Notes: generated by a model not told the origin, from the sequence alone. A stretch of DNA of 64,000 nt from Deltaproteobacteria bacterium (GCA_016935665.1 JAFGQN010000172.1:1-64000), one strand, 5' to 3'; numbered from the stretch's first letter, positions 46,475-56,173 are shown. Program-made: numbers and translations.

Positions 46475-48298
46475 TCAGGGGGTGCAATCGAGATGCAATG
46501 TCACCGACGTGGGGGGCGATAACGCTGTGGTCGTTTCCAGAACCACCCGATACTGGGTAGCCGTTTGCGATATTGGGAAAACCAGGGAGTCGGTGCCAAA
46601 CGCCACGCAGTCCTGTTCATCGCAGGGTGGATTGTCAAATCGCATCAACCGCAGCGAATTGTAAGCCGGGGGATCGATACTATCTATTGAAACAGTCGCC
46701 GATGTATATGCCGTTGTGACATCCAGAATAACCTGTGCCTCTTTGCCTGCAAACAGATCATTCATTGGATTGCAGTTATCGTTGTAGTCGAAATAATCAC
46801 AGTGTAAAAAATCCTTCGCGTAAACGACAATGGAATCGGGATCACTGCAATTTAGATATTTGTATGGGGGATTTGTGTCATAGTTGCATTTGAATGTGTT
46901 TCCTGCTGCCGAGAAGACTTCCTCGCACGTGGAGTACTGGCAAATACCGTTGTTGGGACAAACATCGGTTTTGGGAATACACGCCATATTTGACGTGCCG
47001 TCTATCATTTCGCATGTGGCTCCGGCGCCAAAGCAGGAAAATTCGCTTGTGCACGGAGCGCCTTCTGCCACTGGGAAATTGCTGCATTGGGGGATGCTTC
47101 CCTGGGCCGTGCACGAATCCGTGGTGCATGGGTCGTTGTCAAAACACGCTGCAGTGTTCAGGGGGCCGGGTTGACAGACACCAAAAACACACCGGTCGGC
47201 GGAGCCATTGCAAACATCGCCATCATTGCAGGAAACACCATCGTCAACAAACATGGTTTCACACATGAAGTCCGAAGCGCCGGGGCCAGTCACGACGCAG
47301 TCTTGAGTCTCGCATTGCGCAGTTGGATTATAGCACGGATCGGCGCCTGCCTGGCAGGTATCATTGGCTTCATCACATGTTTGTGGATTGCATGAGGTGA
47401 CGGGGCAGGGGTCGTCGATGGGAACATTCATGTTGCACACTCCGGATTGACAGAGGAACACTCCATTGCAAAACTGATCGTCGTTGTCGCAGTCCGCGTC
47501 AGATTCACAACAGAGTCCTTCGACACAGCAGAAATTGCCGGGACCGCAGTAGCCAGAGAGGCATTCCGCCCCAGTGCTGCAATCCCCACCATTGGCCAGC
47601 AGCGCTCCGTTGGGAACACAGGCGCTGTTTTCACAGTGATACCCGTCGGCGCAATTGGTATTCTGGTTGTCTGCAGTACAGCTGGTGAAGCAAGTGCTGG
47701 CCAGCGTGTCGGAACAGGTTACCGTCAAAGTGGATTTATATGCGCCACAGTCAGTCAATAAGGGCACACACTGGCCACTGCCGTTGCAGACGTCGCTGCC
47801 GCTACACGTATTCGCACCGGATGATATTTGAGAACCACACGGAAACTGGACGGTGGAATAGCTGCATTGCGCGGTTGTACATGCGGCACTGAAACATGCA
47901 GATTGCGGACAATCCGTAGCCACCGCGCAACAGGTACCCGTTTCACAACAGAATCCGTTGCTGCAATGCCCCGAATAACATTCGCAATCACTGCTGCACG
48001 ACTGCGCATTTTCAACAGTGGGAAGTGCCGTGCATTGGATGGCGGCAGTCGATGTGTCGTTGCCGGAGTCCTGTGTGTCGCCGGTGGCTGACGGTGTGTC
48101 CGTATCTGTTGCGGTATTGGTGTCGCTGCCGAACTCCGCAGCCAGAGTGCATTTGCCGTTCAGGCAGATTTGGTTTATACCGCAATCGGATTTCGTGTTG
48201 CATCCCTTTTTATCGTCGTCCTTGCAGGATGTGGCCAAAAGCAGTGCAAAAAGCACAATGACGACACTGTTTGCGGTGGGGTGAATGCCTCTTTTCAT
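46475..48298 (-). CDS. Large Cys-rich predicted lipoprotein
   Basis: About 607 residues starting at ATG 48298 (MKRGIHPTANSVVIVLFALL, lipobox-like LLATSC). The mature part contains many closely spaced Cys pairs (for example CSSDCECYSGHCSNGFCC and NCADGYHCENSACVPN), a Thr/Asp/Ser-rich segment near the N-terminus, and a C-terminal beta-rich domain. The pattern resembles EGF-like or dickkopf-like disulphide modules in secreted proteins of Myxococcota, but no specific family is recognised. It follows the 48316-51438 gene by 17 bp on the same strand, so the two form an operon. It is probably an outer-membrane-anchored surface protein. Confidence 0.8.
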   Translation of the reverse strand: MKRGIHPTANSVVIVLFALLLATSCKDDDKKGCNTKSDCGINQICLNGKCTLAAEFGSDTNTATDTDTPSATGDTQDSGNDTSTAAIQCTALPTVENAQSCSSDCECYSGHCSNGFCCETGTCCAVATDCPQSACFSAACTTAQCSYSTVQFPCGSQISSGANTCSGSDVCNGSGQCVPLLTDCGAYKSTLTVTCSDTLASTCFTSCTADNQNTNCADGYHCENSACVPNGALLANGGDCSTGAECLSGYCGPGNFCCVEGLCCESDADCDNDDQFCNGVFLCQSGVCNMNVPIDDPCPVTSCNPQTCDEANDTCQAGADPCYNPTAQCETQDCVVTGPGASDFMCETMFVDDGVSCNDGDVCNGSADRCVFGVCQPGPLNTAACFDNDPCTTDSCTAQGSIPQCSNFPVAEGAPCTSEFSCFGAGATCEMIDGTSNMACIPKTDVCPNNGICQYSTCEEVFSAAGNTFKCNYDTNPPYKYLNCSDPDSIVVYAKDFLHCDYFDYNDNCNPMNDLFAGKEAQVILDVTTAYTSATVSIDSIDPPAYNSLRLMRFDNPPCDEQDCVAFGTDSLVFPISQTATQYRVVLETTTALSPPTSVTLHLDCTP

Positions 48299-48315
48299 TT
48301 TGCTATCACTTTCCT

Positions 48316-51300
48316 TTATTTGAAGTTGCATGGCGTGCTGTCCACCACTTTTATCCATTCTGCCTTTGCACAGTACTGTTCGCAGAGTTCCAACTTAGTG
48401 GGACTGGAATCCGTATCTGTATACACTTTCGGTGCATACTCGAAACCGATGGCGGCCCCAATAAATCGGTTGCAGTCCGGATTGTCGGGATGGGCGTCAT
48501 ACAGTTCGATGTAGCCGTTGGCGCCAATATCGTTGAAATGGTCGTCATAGGTGAGCAGCCAATCTGTGAGATAACATCGATTGCCCGAGGCATCCTCAAA
48601 TACCAGCGAAACTTTGATGACCATTGGATGCATGCAGAATCCGTACTTACCCTCGAAGCGGCAGTCCTGCGACGGGCCAGGGACGGTATTGTTGGAATAG
48701 AAGGAGATGCCATCGCATTCATACGGTTTGTCGGTATCCGCTTCTATGAACATGCAGTTTTCGGTGAAATCAACCATGCGAGGCGGCGGCCAGATGTTCT
48801 CAGGGTTGGTGTTGGGCTCTGCTCCATCAATTGGAAATCGCAGGACGAAGGCCTCGGCACTGCCGGGATCACAATTCACATGAGTTTCGGCCGGATCGTA
48901 AAATATGGACAGGTCGTACGTGCTGCCGATCTGAGTGCCGCGGGTACCAAACTCGTAATGGCCGTCCACCAGCACATAATATGGCCCATTGGATTCCACC
49001 ACCGGGGTGGTCGGGCGAATCTGCGGCGCGGTTTTATTGGGACAGGTGCTGTTGTTGTCATTAAAATCAATGCGTTCTCCGTGACAGTTGAATACCGCCA
49101 GCATCGGATCAAATGACTTGTTGAACGGCGTGGAACTGTTATCCGTATCAAAGCCACCGCCGTAATCCCCCAGTGATGCGCTGAACTGAGCCCCATCGGC
49201 CTCGATGGATAATTCCCACATCTCATCATATCCTCCCCATGCATATGGGTTGTTGGTGTCATAACCCGCCTCCCCCGATTGTGGATAATAGGAGTTGTTG
49301 GATGTAGACGTGTTGCCGCTTACTACCACACCCGTCACCGTCCCCAGCGTGCCTTCCTGTACCTGGTCTGCGGCTGGCACCGGATCGAAATTGACGCCAT
49401 CAATGGGAATAGAGATGGGATACGTTTCCATGGTGCGGTGCACCCGGCCTGGATAGAAGAAATCCGCCGTTCCAGGCAGGGGGCAGTCTGTTAGCGCTTC
49501 TTTGGTCACTGACAAATAAAATTCGCCGCCATCCTTATGGGTGGTCCCGTCCCCGTCCACATATACATAAACCGTGATTGCCTCAGTGGTGTTGGTGCGT
49601 TCCTTTAAAACGGTTTGCGCTATTTTGGCGTTGGCATATTTGGCGCTTCCTTCTGTTGAGGTACATGGCGTGAGGTCGTCGTTGTAGCAATCATTCTCCT
49701 GGCATGTGGTTTCACCGTCCGGATAAATTCTGTGGCAATTGTCATGGGTTATCACCTGGCTGGGAATGGTATCGGTGTCAGAGGACGCTGCACCACAGGC
49801 ATTCTCGCTGGCATAGACGGCACCATCGTACATCAGGCCGTTGTTGTCCTCGATAATTTCCAAAACAATACGATACTGATATGCAGGATAGTACTCTCCG
49901 CTGCCGGTATAGGTAAAGGAATACACCAGGTCTCGTCCTCCTCTGGAACCATCCAGTCTCATTCCACCAGAGCCCAATGGCGTGTACGGGTCAATAGCAT
50001 CATCGCAGTGTCCCCGATCCAGTGACCAACGGTTACTGGCGTAATGATTGTTGGTCACGCACCGGTTATCCCCGTACACTGCCAGTCTGGTCCCTGCCGG
50101 ATGGGCGTTGGTAAATCCACCAATGTTCCTGGCGCTGTTGCACTGGGTATTGGTGGGAATGTCGGGATCGGACATCGGGGCGCTGCAGTTTCCCTGATCC
50201 GTATCAGCCGGGTTGCACTCATAGTCCAGGCATGCATCAAGTGCACTCTTAAGGGCGCAATCCGTATCCGGTGTCAGTTTTATGGGAATATGAATGCCAC
50301 TCCCGTTGTCCACGCAGGTCCACCAGGCGCAGATACCATTTGGATTTTTAACATCGGTATCCCACGGCACCTCCCGGTTTTCGTTGCAAAGGTATCCGTC
50401 GGTATTGGCGCTATCGGTATCCAGTACACACTGATTGACACAGGTGTTCACCTGAAGTGAGTTGGTTTCGTCCATATACGTGGGTGTGGGACATCTCGGG
50501 CCACTTTTCTGACATTGCTGCGTGGCGGAACACCGGTATATATCGCATGCGCTGGCATCTGTATCATCTGCGTCAGCCGTGCATTCCGTGCCAGTGGCCA
50601 GGGCCGTGTACATGCAGCGATTGGTTTCTGAATCACACGATACAGAAATGCAACCATCGCTCCAATCGGGGTTGTTTTCACTGGGGCTGGCACAGTCTGT
50701 GTCGGACTCGCATGTGGAAACAGTCAGAATATCGCCAGCACAGCTGGAATTGCCAAATGTTACGATGCCTGGATTTTCGTCGGGATTGCTGTAGTGCTCG
50801 CTTTCGCAGCAATACATCCCCAATGTTTGGGCATCATTCATAGGGGTGTTTGTTTGCGACGGATCATTTCCGTCCCACCACACACATCCGCCCCAGCAAC
50901 TGCAAACGTAGTAGCCGTTGCAAATGGAGGGACCACACAATTTCAGTTCTTCGGACGCGTCCGGCGCTGACGCCAAAAAACAGCTGCCCCCCTTTCCTTC
51001 GGAGTCGCGGCAATCGCCGTGATTGGCACATTCGCACATTCCCTTGTACATTTCCTTTGCCCGAACGAATTTCTCCATGTCGACGGCGGCAGTATTGCAT
51101 GGGCGTCCGCCACAATCCGAATCGGAATTGCAGAAAATAAAGCCTTCCTCGTTGTCATCCAGGGCATCTTCTTCCCAGCAGTCGTTGGCGTGTCCGGGAT
51201 TCTCGCAGCAGGCCTGATCATCAAGCGGGTCAAACTGAGGAATCATTTGCATCGCACCGGACGTCCCCAGGGAAACAGTCTCGGTGTCACCGCCCATATC

Positions 51301-51438
51301 GGGGATGAAAGCCCCGGTGTCCATTGCGTTTATCCCCGCGCCCACAGACGTGTCCTTTTCTGTGCACGCAGGCGTCCCCGCCCCGATTAGCAACAGCGAT
51401 ACAACTGCGCAAAATTTATATACCAATGACTTGTCCAT
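48316..51438 (-). CDS. Very large Cys-rich predicted lipoprotein
   Basis: The 1040-residue product starts at ATG 51438 (MDKSLVYKFCAVVSLLLIGA), with AAAGGAC upstream and a probable lipobox in GTPAC near residue 25. The mature protein is rich in Cys, Asp and Thr, with repeats such as CNSDSDCGGRPCNT, STCESDTDCASPSENNPDWS and CDSETNRCMYTALATGTEC, and a beta-rich C-terminal half (IPIDGVNFDPVPAA, LRFPIDGAEPNTNPENIW) that may contain proprotein-convertase-P-like or pre-peptidase C-like sandwiches. It is the first gene of a two-gene operon with the next Cys-rich lipoprotein. The nature of the cargo or ligand is unknown. A good sigma-70 promoter lies upstream. Confidence 0.8.
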   Translation of the reverse strand: MDKSLVYKFCAVVSLLLIGAGTPACTEKDTSVGAGINAMDTGAFIPDMGGDTETVSLGTSGAMQMIPQFDPLDDQACCENPGHANDCWEEDALDDNEEGFIFCNSDSDCGGRPCNTAAVDMEKFVRAKEMYKGMCECANHGDCRDSEGKGGSCFLASAPDASEELKLCGPSICNGYYVCSCWGGCVWWDGNDPSQTNTPMNDAQTLGMYCCESEHYSNPDENPGIVTFGNSSCAGDILTVSTCESDTDCASPSENNPDWSDGCISVSCDSETNRCMYTALATGTECTADADDTDASACDIYRCSATQQCQKSGPRCPTPTYMDETNSLQVNTCVNQCVLDTDSANTDGYLCNENREVPWDTDVKNPNGICAWWTCVDNGSGIHIPIKLTPDTDCALKSALDACLDYECNPADTDQGNCSAPMSDPDIPTNTQCNSARNIGGFTNAHPAGTRLAVYGDNRCVTNNHYASNRWSLDRGHCDDAIDPYTPLGSGGMRLDGSRGGRDLVYSFTYTGSGEYYPAYQYRIVLEIIEDNNGLMYDGAVYASENACGAASSDTDTIPSQVITHDNCHRIYPDGETTCQENDCYNDDLTPCTSTEGSAKYANAKIAQTVLKERTNTTEAITVYVYVDGDGTTHKDGGEFYLSVTKEALTDCPLPGTADFFYPGRVHRTMETYPISIPIDGVNFDPVPAADQVQEGTLGTVTGVVVSGNTSTSNNSYYPQSGEAGYDTNNPYAWGGYDEMWELSIEADGAQFSASLGDYGGGFDTDNSSTPFNKSFDPMLAVFNCHGERIDFNDNNSTCPNKTAPQIRPTTPVVESNGPYYVLVDGHYEFGTRGTQIGSTYDLSIFYDPAETHVNCDPGSAEAFVLRFPIDGAEPNTNPENIWPPPRMVDFTENCMFIEADTDKPYECDGISFYSNNTVPGPSQDCRFEGKYGFCMHPMVIKVSLVFEDASGNRCYLTDWLLTYDDHFNDIGANGYIELYDAHPDNPDCNRFIGAAIGFEYAPKVYTDTDSSPTKLELCEQYCAKAEWIKVVDSTPCNFK

Positions 51439-51543
51439 GACAGTCCTTTCAAAAAAACAAAGGTGTGTGTTTTGGCACTGCCCCCACTTTATCGAAAATG
51501 GCCAGAGGAATGCCACTTTCGGTTCCTTTTCATTAGATAAAAT

Positions 51544-51573
51544 ATAATAGACAATTTCCTTTCAATTAGTCAA
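51544..51573 (-). promoter_or_regulatory. Candidate sigma-70 promoter of the Cys-rich lipoprotein operon
   Basis: On the minus strand TTGACT (51573-51568), 18 bases, TATTAT (51549-51544); each hexamer matches consensus at five of six positions. It would give a leader of about 100 bp before the ATG at 51438. Confidence 0.5.
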
Positions 51574-51699
51574 AAACTACATCGAGGGGAAAATTTTACA
51601 GTGAAAATGTATGTAAATATGCCGTGTTTACTTACTTTAAACTGAAAAATGAAGCGAGAGCTAAACTATCGCGGGGGGATTGAAAAACGATGGGTTCGA

Positions 51700-52053
51700 T
51701 TATTTGTTAGCAGATTCTTTTTTCAGCTTTTTGGAAAGGGACTTGTGATAATCCCACAGCCTTGGCAGCCCCCAGTTGTCGAAACGCTCTTTTAAACCGG
51801 TGTCTTTGGCACGGCCCAATTTATCCAAAAGGTCTGCAATCAACTTATCGCGGGAGCCAAATTTGTCTTTAACCACCTGAGCGGTATCATACAATTTCAA
51901 CAGTTTGGCATTGGCAACGCTGGCCAATCCTTTGTCGGTGTTCAGGCGCTCAATAAACAGGTCGCCTTTATCGAACATCGCCTTCAGCTCAGATACCAGT
52001 TTTTCTTTTGACCCAAAACGGTCGTTGATTAATTGTAGAGGTGTCTTTTTCAT
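51700..52053 (-). CDS. Small protein with two copies of a DxFGSxxKL motif
   Basis: A 117-residue protein starting MKKTPLQLINDRFGSKEKLV, with AAGGAAGTG upstream. The motif DRFGSKEKLVSEL near residue 11 recurs as DKFGSRDKLIADL near residue 63, with similar predicted helices around each, so it is probably an internal duplication of about 50 residues. It is highly charged and all-helical; no signal peptide or transmembrane segment. The family is not recognised by name. It is divergent from nothing close; the GH8 remnant lies upstream and the lipoprotein operon downstream. Confidence 0.75.
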   Translation of the reverse strand: MKKTPLQLINDRFGSKEKLVSELKAMFDKGDLFIERLNTDKGLASVANAKLLKLYDTAQVVKDKFGSRDKLIADLLDKLGRAKDTGLKERFDNWGLPRLWDYHKSLSKKLKKESANK

Positions 52054-52109
52054 TTTTTTTCACTTCCTTTGCAACAGCCATTTCATGCGGCTATACACGG
52101 TCGATTCCG

Positions 52110-52975
52110 TTACCACACCCAGGCAGGAGACGCAAGCGGAAGGTCCACTATTTGCGTGGCCATTATGAAATCGCGCAAAGCACTGAAACTGTGTTCACGA
52201 TAGCCCTCCTGGATGCATCGTTGCCGCTGTAACTGTGCCGGGGCGATGGCTAAATTCGGTGGGGGCGCCAGATCGCCGTTGAGCATGAGCAGTGAGAGTG
52301 ACGCTGTGCACTTTTCGTAACAGATGGTGCCCGCAGTCAATTCCTGTGTGGCCACGGCGATGTATGCGCCGTCGACAAATGCCTGATTCTCAATGCTGTC
52401 CATAGCGCCAACGCCGGCCAGACTCACAAACGACGCCAGTTGGGCTTCCGTCCACAGCGCGGGAGCGTTTGGGCATGCCGTCCAGTTCCAAGCCAACCAC
52501 GATTTGAGCAACGGCCACTGCCGTGTAGAATCCCGTTTTTTTATATGCGCTTGCGCGTGGCTCGCCAAAAATAGCAGTTTTCAACCAATCTTCGTTGCCG
52601 GTATCCGCCGCAAAAATCCGGAAATAGGCGGAGCGAAATATGGCGGATTGGCCACATCCACATTGCCCTATGAGTTCCCGGCCTTAAGCATGTAGTCACG
52701 GTCGAAATCCACTTCGCATTCCCAGATAAGAATTACTGATTTAATGGCATACTCTTCCTGGGTTTGTAAGGGAAGTCCCTGACCGCCCCATTTGCGCGTC
52801 GCCATCACCAATGCGAACGACGTATCCTCATCCCCGACAGTCGCCGCACCGGAACCGGAGTCGGTGACGTTTCCATCCGGGCCAATTTTCCAATCATGGA
52901 AGAAGGAATAAATTGAGTGGTTTCAAAAAAGGGCGCCTTGTTTTATGGTACGCTTCCAGCGCCAGAGATTAGTAG
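52110..52975 (-). pseudogene. Decayed GH8-family glycosidase (endoglucanase-like) gene
   Basis: Reading the minus strand in pieces restores parts of a glycoside hydrolase family 8 catalytic domain: FHDWKIGPDGNVTDSG, ATVGDEDTSFALVMATRKWG, then YMLKAGNS, a stop codon, GNVDVANPPYFAPP, a frame change and YFRIFAADTGNEDWLKTAIF. A further frame change gives ASFVSLAGVGAMDSIENQ, and CTASLSLLMLNGDLAPP closes the region. The order matches a normal GH8 protein (acidic ADED-type motif, NPSYFAP-type motif, NASF-type motif near the end). The N-terminal third with the general-acid Glu and at least one internal segment are missing. At least one stop and two frameshifts are needed, so this is a remnant rather than a functional gene. 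Confidence 0.75.
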
Positions 52976-53030
52976 AACACAATTTTTAAACAGATAGTGC
53001 AATTTTTCTATCGAATGAAGGTGCCCGCTC

Positions 53031-53918
53031 ATGAACAAACCCATTGAAAGTACGCATCTTGGAAAACCAACGGATTATCCCTGCGCCTATGCGCCCCAGT
53101 TGCTGGTGGCTGTGCCCCGGGATGTCAATCGGAGACAATTTCAGATAGAGGCCAATCGCCTGCCATTTATCGGTGTCGACGCGTGGCATGCCTTTGAAGC
53201 GGGATTTCTCACAGACAATGGCTTGCCCGTAGTTGGCGTGCTGAAGCTGATTTATCCGTGCACCAGCCCATCTTTGGTGGAAAGCAAATCGCTGAAACTG
53301 TATTTAAATTCATTTAATATGGAAAAACTGGGCCCCACGCCGCAGGCGGCTGCGACTCAATTTGTCAGCCAGGTGCGCACGGATTTGTCAAAACTGCTCA
53401 ATACTGAAGTGGATGCCGTTTTTTTTGCCGAAGATGGAGGCGACATAACGGATTTGGACGGTTACCAGCTCATCGATACAATGCCTCAGATGCAGCAGGT
53501 GGTGTTTTCGACGCACACCGAATCACCGGCGCTTTTAACCGCACAGGAGACGTCTCAAAGCGGTTCCCAAACCATCCGTGTCTGTTCTCATCTGCTGCGC
53601 AGCAACTGCAAAATTACCCATCAGCCGGATTGGGGAAGTGCGTTTATCACCATGACGGGAAGCACATTGCCCACCCTGACATCGCTACTGCAGTACCTGG
53701 TCTCGTTTCGCAATGAACACCACTTTCACGAGGAAGTGTGCGAAATGATATACAAACGACTATGGGACATATTTGCGCCGGATGCGCTTTGCGTGGCCTG
53801 TATCTACACCCGTCGCGGCGGTATTGACATTTGCCCGGTTCGTGCGAGCGCGCCCCACATGTTGCTCAAACATCTGACGTCGCCAAAGGTGCTCACTCGT
53901 AAATTGCATCGGCAGTAG
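53031..53918 (+). CDS. queF: QueF, NADPH-dependent 7-cyano-7-deazaguanine reductase (long, tandem-fold type)
   Basis: QueF reduces preQ0 to preQ1 in queuosine synthesis. The 295-residue length marks the bimodular type with two T-fold halves. The NADPH-binding motif ESKSLKLYLNSF starts at residue 84, in the N-terminal half. The catalytic Cys is C193 and the acidic residue is D200 in SNCKITHQPDWGS. The C-terminal half has FRNEHHFHEEVCEMIYKRLW. ATG 53031 has a moderate ribosome site (GAAGGTG). No preQ1 riboswitch was recognised in the leader, and no other queuosine gene (queC, queD, queE) lies nearby. Confidence 0.95.
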   Translation: MNKPIESTHLGKPTDYPCAYAPQLLVAVPRDVNRRQFQIEANRLPFIGVDAWHAFEAGFLTDNGLPVVGVLKLIYPCTSPSLVESKSLKLYLNSFNMEKLGPTPQAAATQFVSQVRTDLSKLLNTEVDAVFFAEDGGDITDLDGYQLIDTMPQMQQVVFSTHTESPALLTAQETSQSGSQTIRVCSHLLRSNCKITHQPDWGSAFITMTGSTLPTLTSLLQYLVSFRNEHHFHEEVCEMIYKRLWDIFAPDALCVACIYTRRGGIDICPVRASAPHMLLKHLTSPKVLTRKLHRQ

Positions 53919-54018
53919 CAATTGGACTTTGGAACTTATGCGCTCTGCCGTTGTCGAATGCCATTTATGTCATGCGCTATTTCCCGGATTTTCGTTTCCT
54001 GATTGTTGAAAGGCCTCA

Positions 54019-55626
54019 ATGAAGAATATTCCCGATTTGCTGAATGCCTCCCCCTTTAACCCCCCGTCGTTCAAACGGTATCAGCGGGCATTGGGCTACG
54101 CTTTCACCACGGGGGATTCCGCAGGTGCGCTGCGGCATTTGCTGGACGACGCCCCGGTGTCCCCGTCCACTTTCGATGCGGAAAATTTTTCCGAAGACCT
54201 GTTCATCGATGAGTTGATAAATCGCTGCTTTCAATTCCGTTTGGAAAAATGGGCCCCCTCTTTCAATGTGCGCTATTTTAAACGGGTTCTGTGTCATCCC
54301 CCTGAAGACAGGTCCTCCACCCTCTTTCGTCAGGGTATACAAAAGGAATTGGCGGCCAACAAAGACTGGCGCAGGCAGTTTAAGCGCTTGTACCGGACCA
54401 TGGTGGAATTGAGAGACGAATTTGATACTCAGGGAGTGATGGGCCCCATGTTTTTCACAAGGCGTCGCATCGATTTACTCACCGATGTTAAAGATTTGAT
54501 TGATATGGCAAAGGACAGCTTTGACGGCGCCACTTCGGGCCTGTCGCGTATTCGGGACTGGGCCATGGAGTTGAAGCAAACAGAGGGCTATCAAAAGCTC
54601 TTCGATTTTTTAAATTACGAAAACAACCTGGCCACAGTAAAGCTGGAACTGGGCGTGGCGGCAGATGGGAGTGTGCGTCGCTTCAACATCATCGAAATTC
54701 AGGAAAATAAAAAAAACCGATATTACCAGCATCCTGTGCAGCGCTTTTTTGTGAAGGTGGCCATGGTCCTCAGGGGGTATCGCGTCAGCAGTGAAGGTCT
54801 TGTGGCCAGATGGGTGGAGGACGTTTTTGAATCCATTTGCAACAATTTTGCCTACTTCATCGCACTGATTGGCGACATGGAGTTTCATCTGGCCGGTCTG
54901 CATTTCGTGGACAAAGCTAAAAAGGAAGGTCACCGCTGCTGTCAGCCAAAATTCATTGAAACGCGAAGCGCCAGGGGGCGCTGCATCGAAAAGCTGTTCA
55001 ATCCCCTGCTGCTGGGCGAGGAAAAGCCGGCGGTGGCCTGTCATCTGTGCGCGACGCGCAGCGATGCCGTGGTGATTATCACCGGCCCCAACTCCGGCGG
55101 CAAAACGCGATTGCTCCAGGCCATTGCTTTGTCACAGCTGCTGGGACAGGCGGGACTGCCGGTACCGGGTTCATCGGCCCATATTCACTGGGTGACCAAC
55201 CTCTTTGTGACGTTGCTTGACTCAAACAGGGCGGACCAGAAAGAGGGACGTCTGGGCACGGAACTGTTGCGAATCAAGCGTGTATTTGAAAAAGCCAGTA
55301 GTGGCTCGCTGGTGGTGCTCGACGAACTGTGTTCCGGTACCAATCCCCAGGAGGGGGAGGAAATCTTTTTGCTGGTGGTGTCACTGCTTCGGGAACTGAC
55401 TTTCGAATCGTTCATCTCCACTCACTTTTTGCGATTTGCCAGTCATCTGGAGCAGTCGGAGCAGCAGCTGGATTTGGAGTTTCTGCAGGTGGAGCTCGAT
55501 GAGAAACAGGATCCGACCTATCAGTTTGTTCCAGGCGTGGCGGATACATCACTGGCCACGCACACGGCCAGGCGCCTGGGCATTACCCGGGAAGAGCTCA
55601 TTAAACTTATTAAAACAAAAGAGTAG
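54019..55626 (+). CDS. MutS-family ATPase, stand-alone
   Basis: A 535-residue protein whose last 200 residues form the MutS-type ABC ATPase domain: Walker A GPNSGGKTRLLQAIALSQ near 355, LLDSNRADQKEGRLGTELL as the signature-like region, and Walker B GSLVVLDELCSGTNPQEGEE near 430. It lacks the MutS mismatch-recognition N-terminus and the Smr nuclease of MutS2. The N-terminal 330 residues are helical, with a lever-like part (ELKQTEGYQKLFDFLNYENN). It resembles the orphan MutS-like families whose role is not established. The gene lies 100 bp after queF and stands near no other repair gene. Confidence 0.85.
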   Translation: MKNIPDLLNASPFNPPSFKRYQRALGYAFTTGDSAGALRHLLDDAPVSPSTFDAENFSEDLFIDELINRCFQFRLEKWAPSFNVRYFKRVLCHPPEDRSSTLFRQGIQKELAANKDWRRQFKRLYRTMVELRDEFDTQGVMGPMFFTRRRIDLLTDVKDLIDMAKDSFDGATSGLSRIRDWAMELKQTEGYQKLFDFLNYENNLATVKLELGVAADGSVRRFNIIEIQENKKNRYYQHPVQRFFVKVAMVLRGYRVSSEGLVARWVEDVFESICNNFAYFIALIGDMEFHLAGLHFVDKAKKEGHRCCQPKFIETRSARGRCIEKLFNPLLLGEEKPAVACHLCATRSDAVVIITGPNSGGKTRLLQAIALSQLLGQAGLPVPGSSAHIHWVTNLFVTLLDSNRADQKEGRLGTELLRIKRVFEKASSGSLVVLDELCSGTNPQEGEEIFLLVVSLLRELTFESFISTHFLRFASHLEQSEQQLDLEFLQVELDEKQDPTYQFVPGVADTSLATHTARRLGITREELIKLIKTKE

Positions 55627-55654
55627 CGGACTAAAAATCGACAGGCAAATCGGG

Positions 55655-55951
55655 CTATGCCTCGTTGGCGTGGGCCACGATTACTTCAAGTATGGCGGGA
55701 ACATCGGCCATGGTGCAATTGTTGAATGAAATTTCCTGGGGATAGATAAATACATTCGGGCCCTTTGCGCAGATGCCCAGACAACCACTGGTGGAGACAC
55801 GCGCGCTGATTCCCCACAATCCGAGTTTCTTGAGCTCTTTTTTTAGAGCGTCCTTTATTTCGCTGGATGCGCCATCCGCACAGGATTTGCTTTTACCCTG
55901 TCGGTCGTTGGTGCATACAAACGCGTGAACCTTATAAGGGGTCGTTCCCAT
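55655..55951 (-). CDS. Thioredoxin-like 2Fe-2S ferredoxin
   Basis: A 98-residue protein starting at ATG 55951 (MGTTPYKVHAFVCTNDRQGK), with GGAGG six bases upstream. The Cys pattern, one in HAFVCTN, one in KSCADG and two in STSGCLGICAKGP, fits the thioredoxin-like 2Fe-2S ferredoxin family that is also a domain of NuoE. It is convergent with the MutS-like gene, and no redox partner lies next to it. It would be a small cytoplasmic electron carrier, and the partner is unknown. Confidence 0.85.
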   Translation of the reverse strand: MGTTPYKVHAFVCTNDRQGKSKSCADGASSEIKDALKKELKKLGLWGISARVSTSGCLGICAKGPNVFIYPQEISFNNCTMADVPAILEVIVAHANEA

Positions 55952-56173
55952 GTGCATCCTCCATATCTGCAACGAAGTTGGTTATATACATTTTATTCTT
56001 AAAGTCAGACAAGGGAATCCAAATTTTCACGAACACCATCGCATTGCAAAGAGGGTTGAAATGGGATTTTGGGGTTTTTGTCGCAAGGCCCCTTGCTAAA
56101 TGGCTCCAAAGCAGGGCAGAATTGAAAGACGGTTTTTGGGGGAAAACGAGCGCGAACCCCAAAAGGAGCATTT

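Noticed and set aside
48271-49116. Plus-strand frame opposite the Cys-rich lipoprotein genes
   Set aside because: It runs through two well-supported minus-strand genes with lipoprotein signals; its own product shows no domain.
51690-51705. GGTTCGATT as a tRNA T-loop
   Set aside because: No acceptor, D or anticodon stem can be built around it.
52920-53030. preQ1 riboswitch upstream of queF
   Set aside because: The short leader lacks the conserved stem-loop and A-rich tail pattern of preQ1 riboswitches as far as can be seen by eye.
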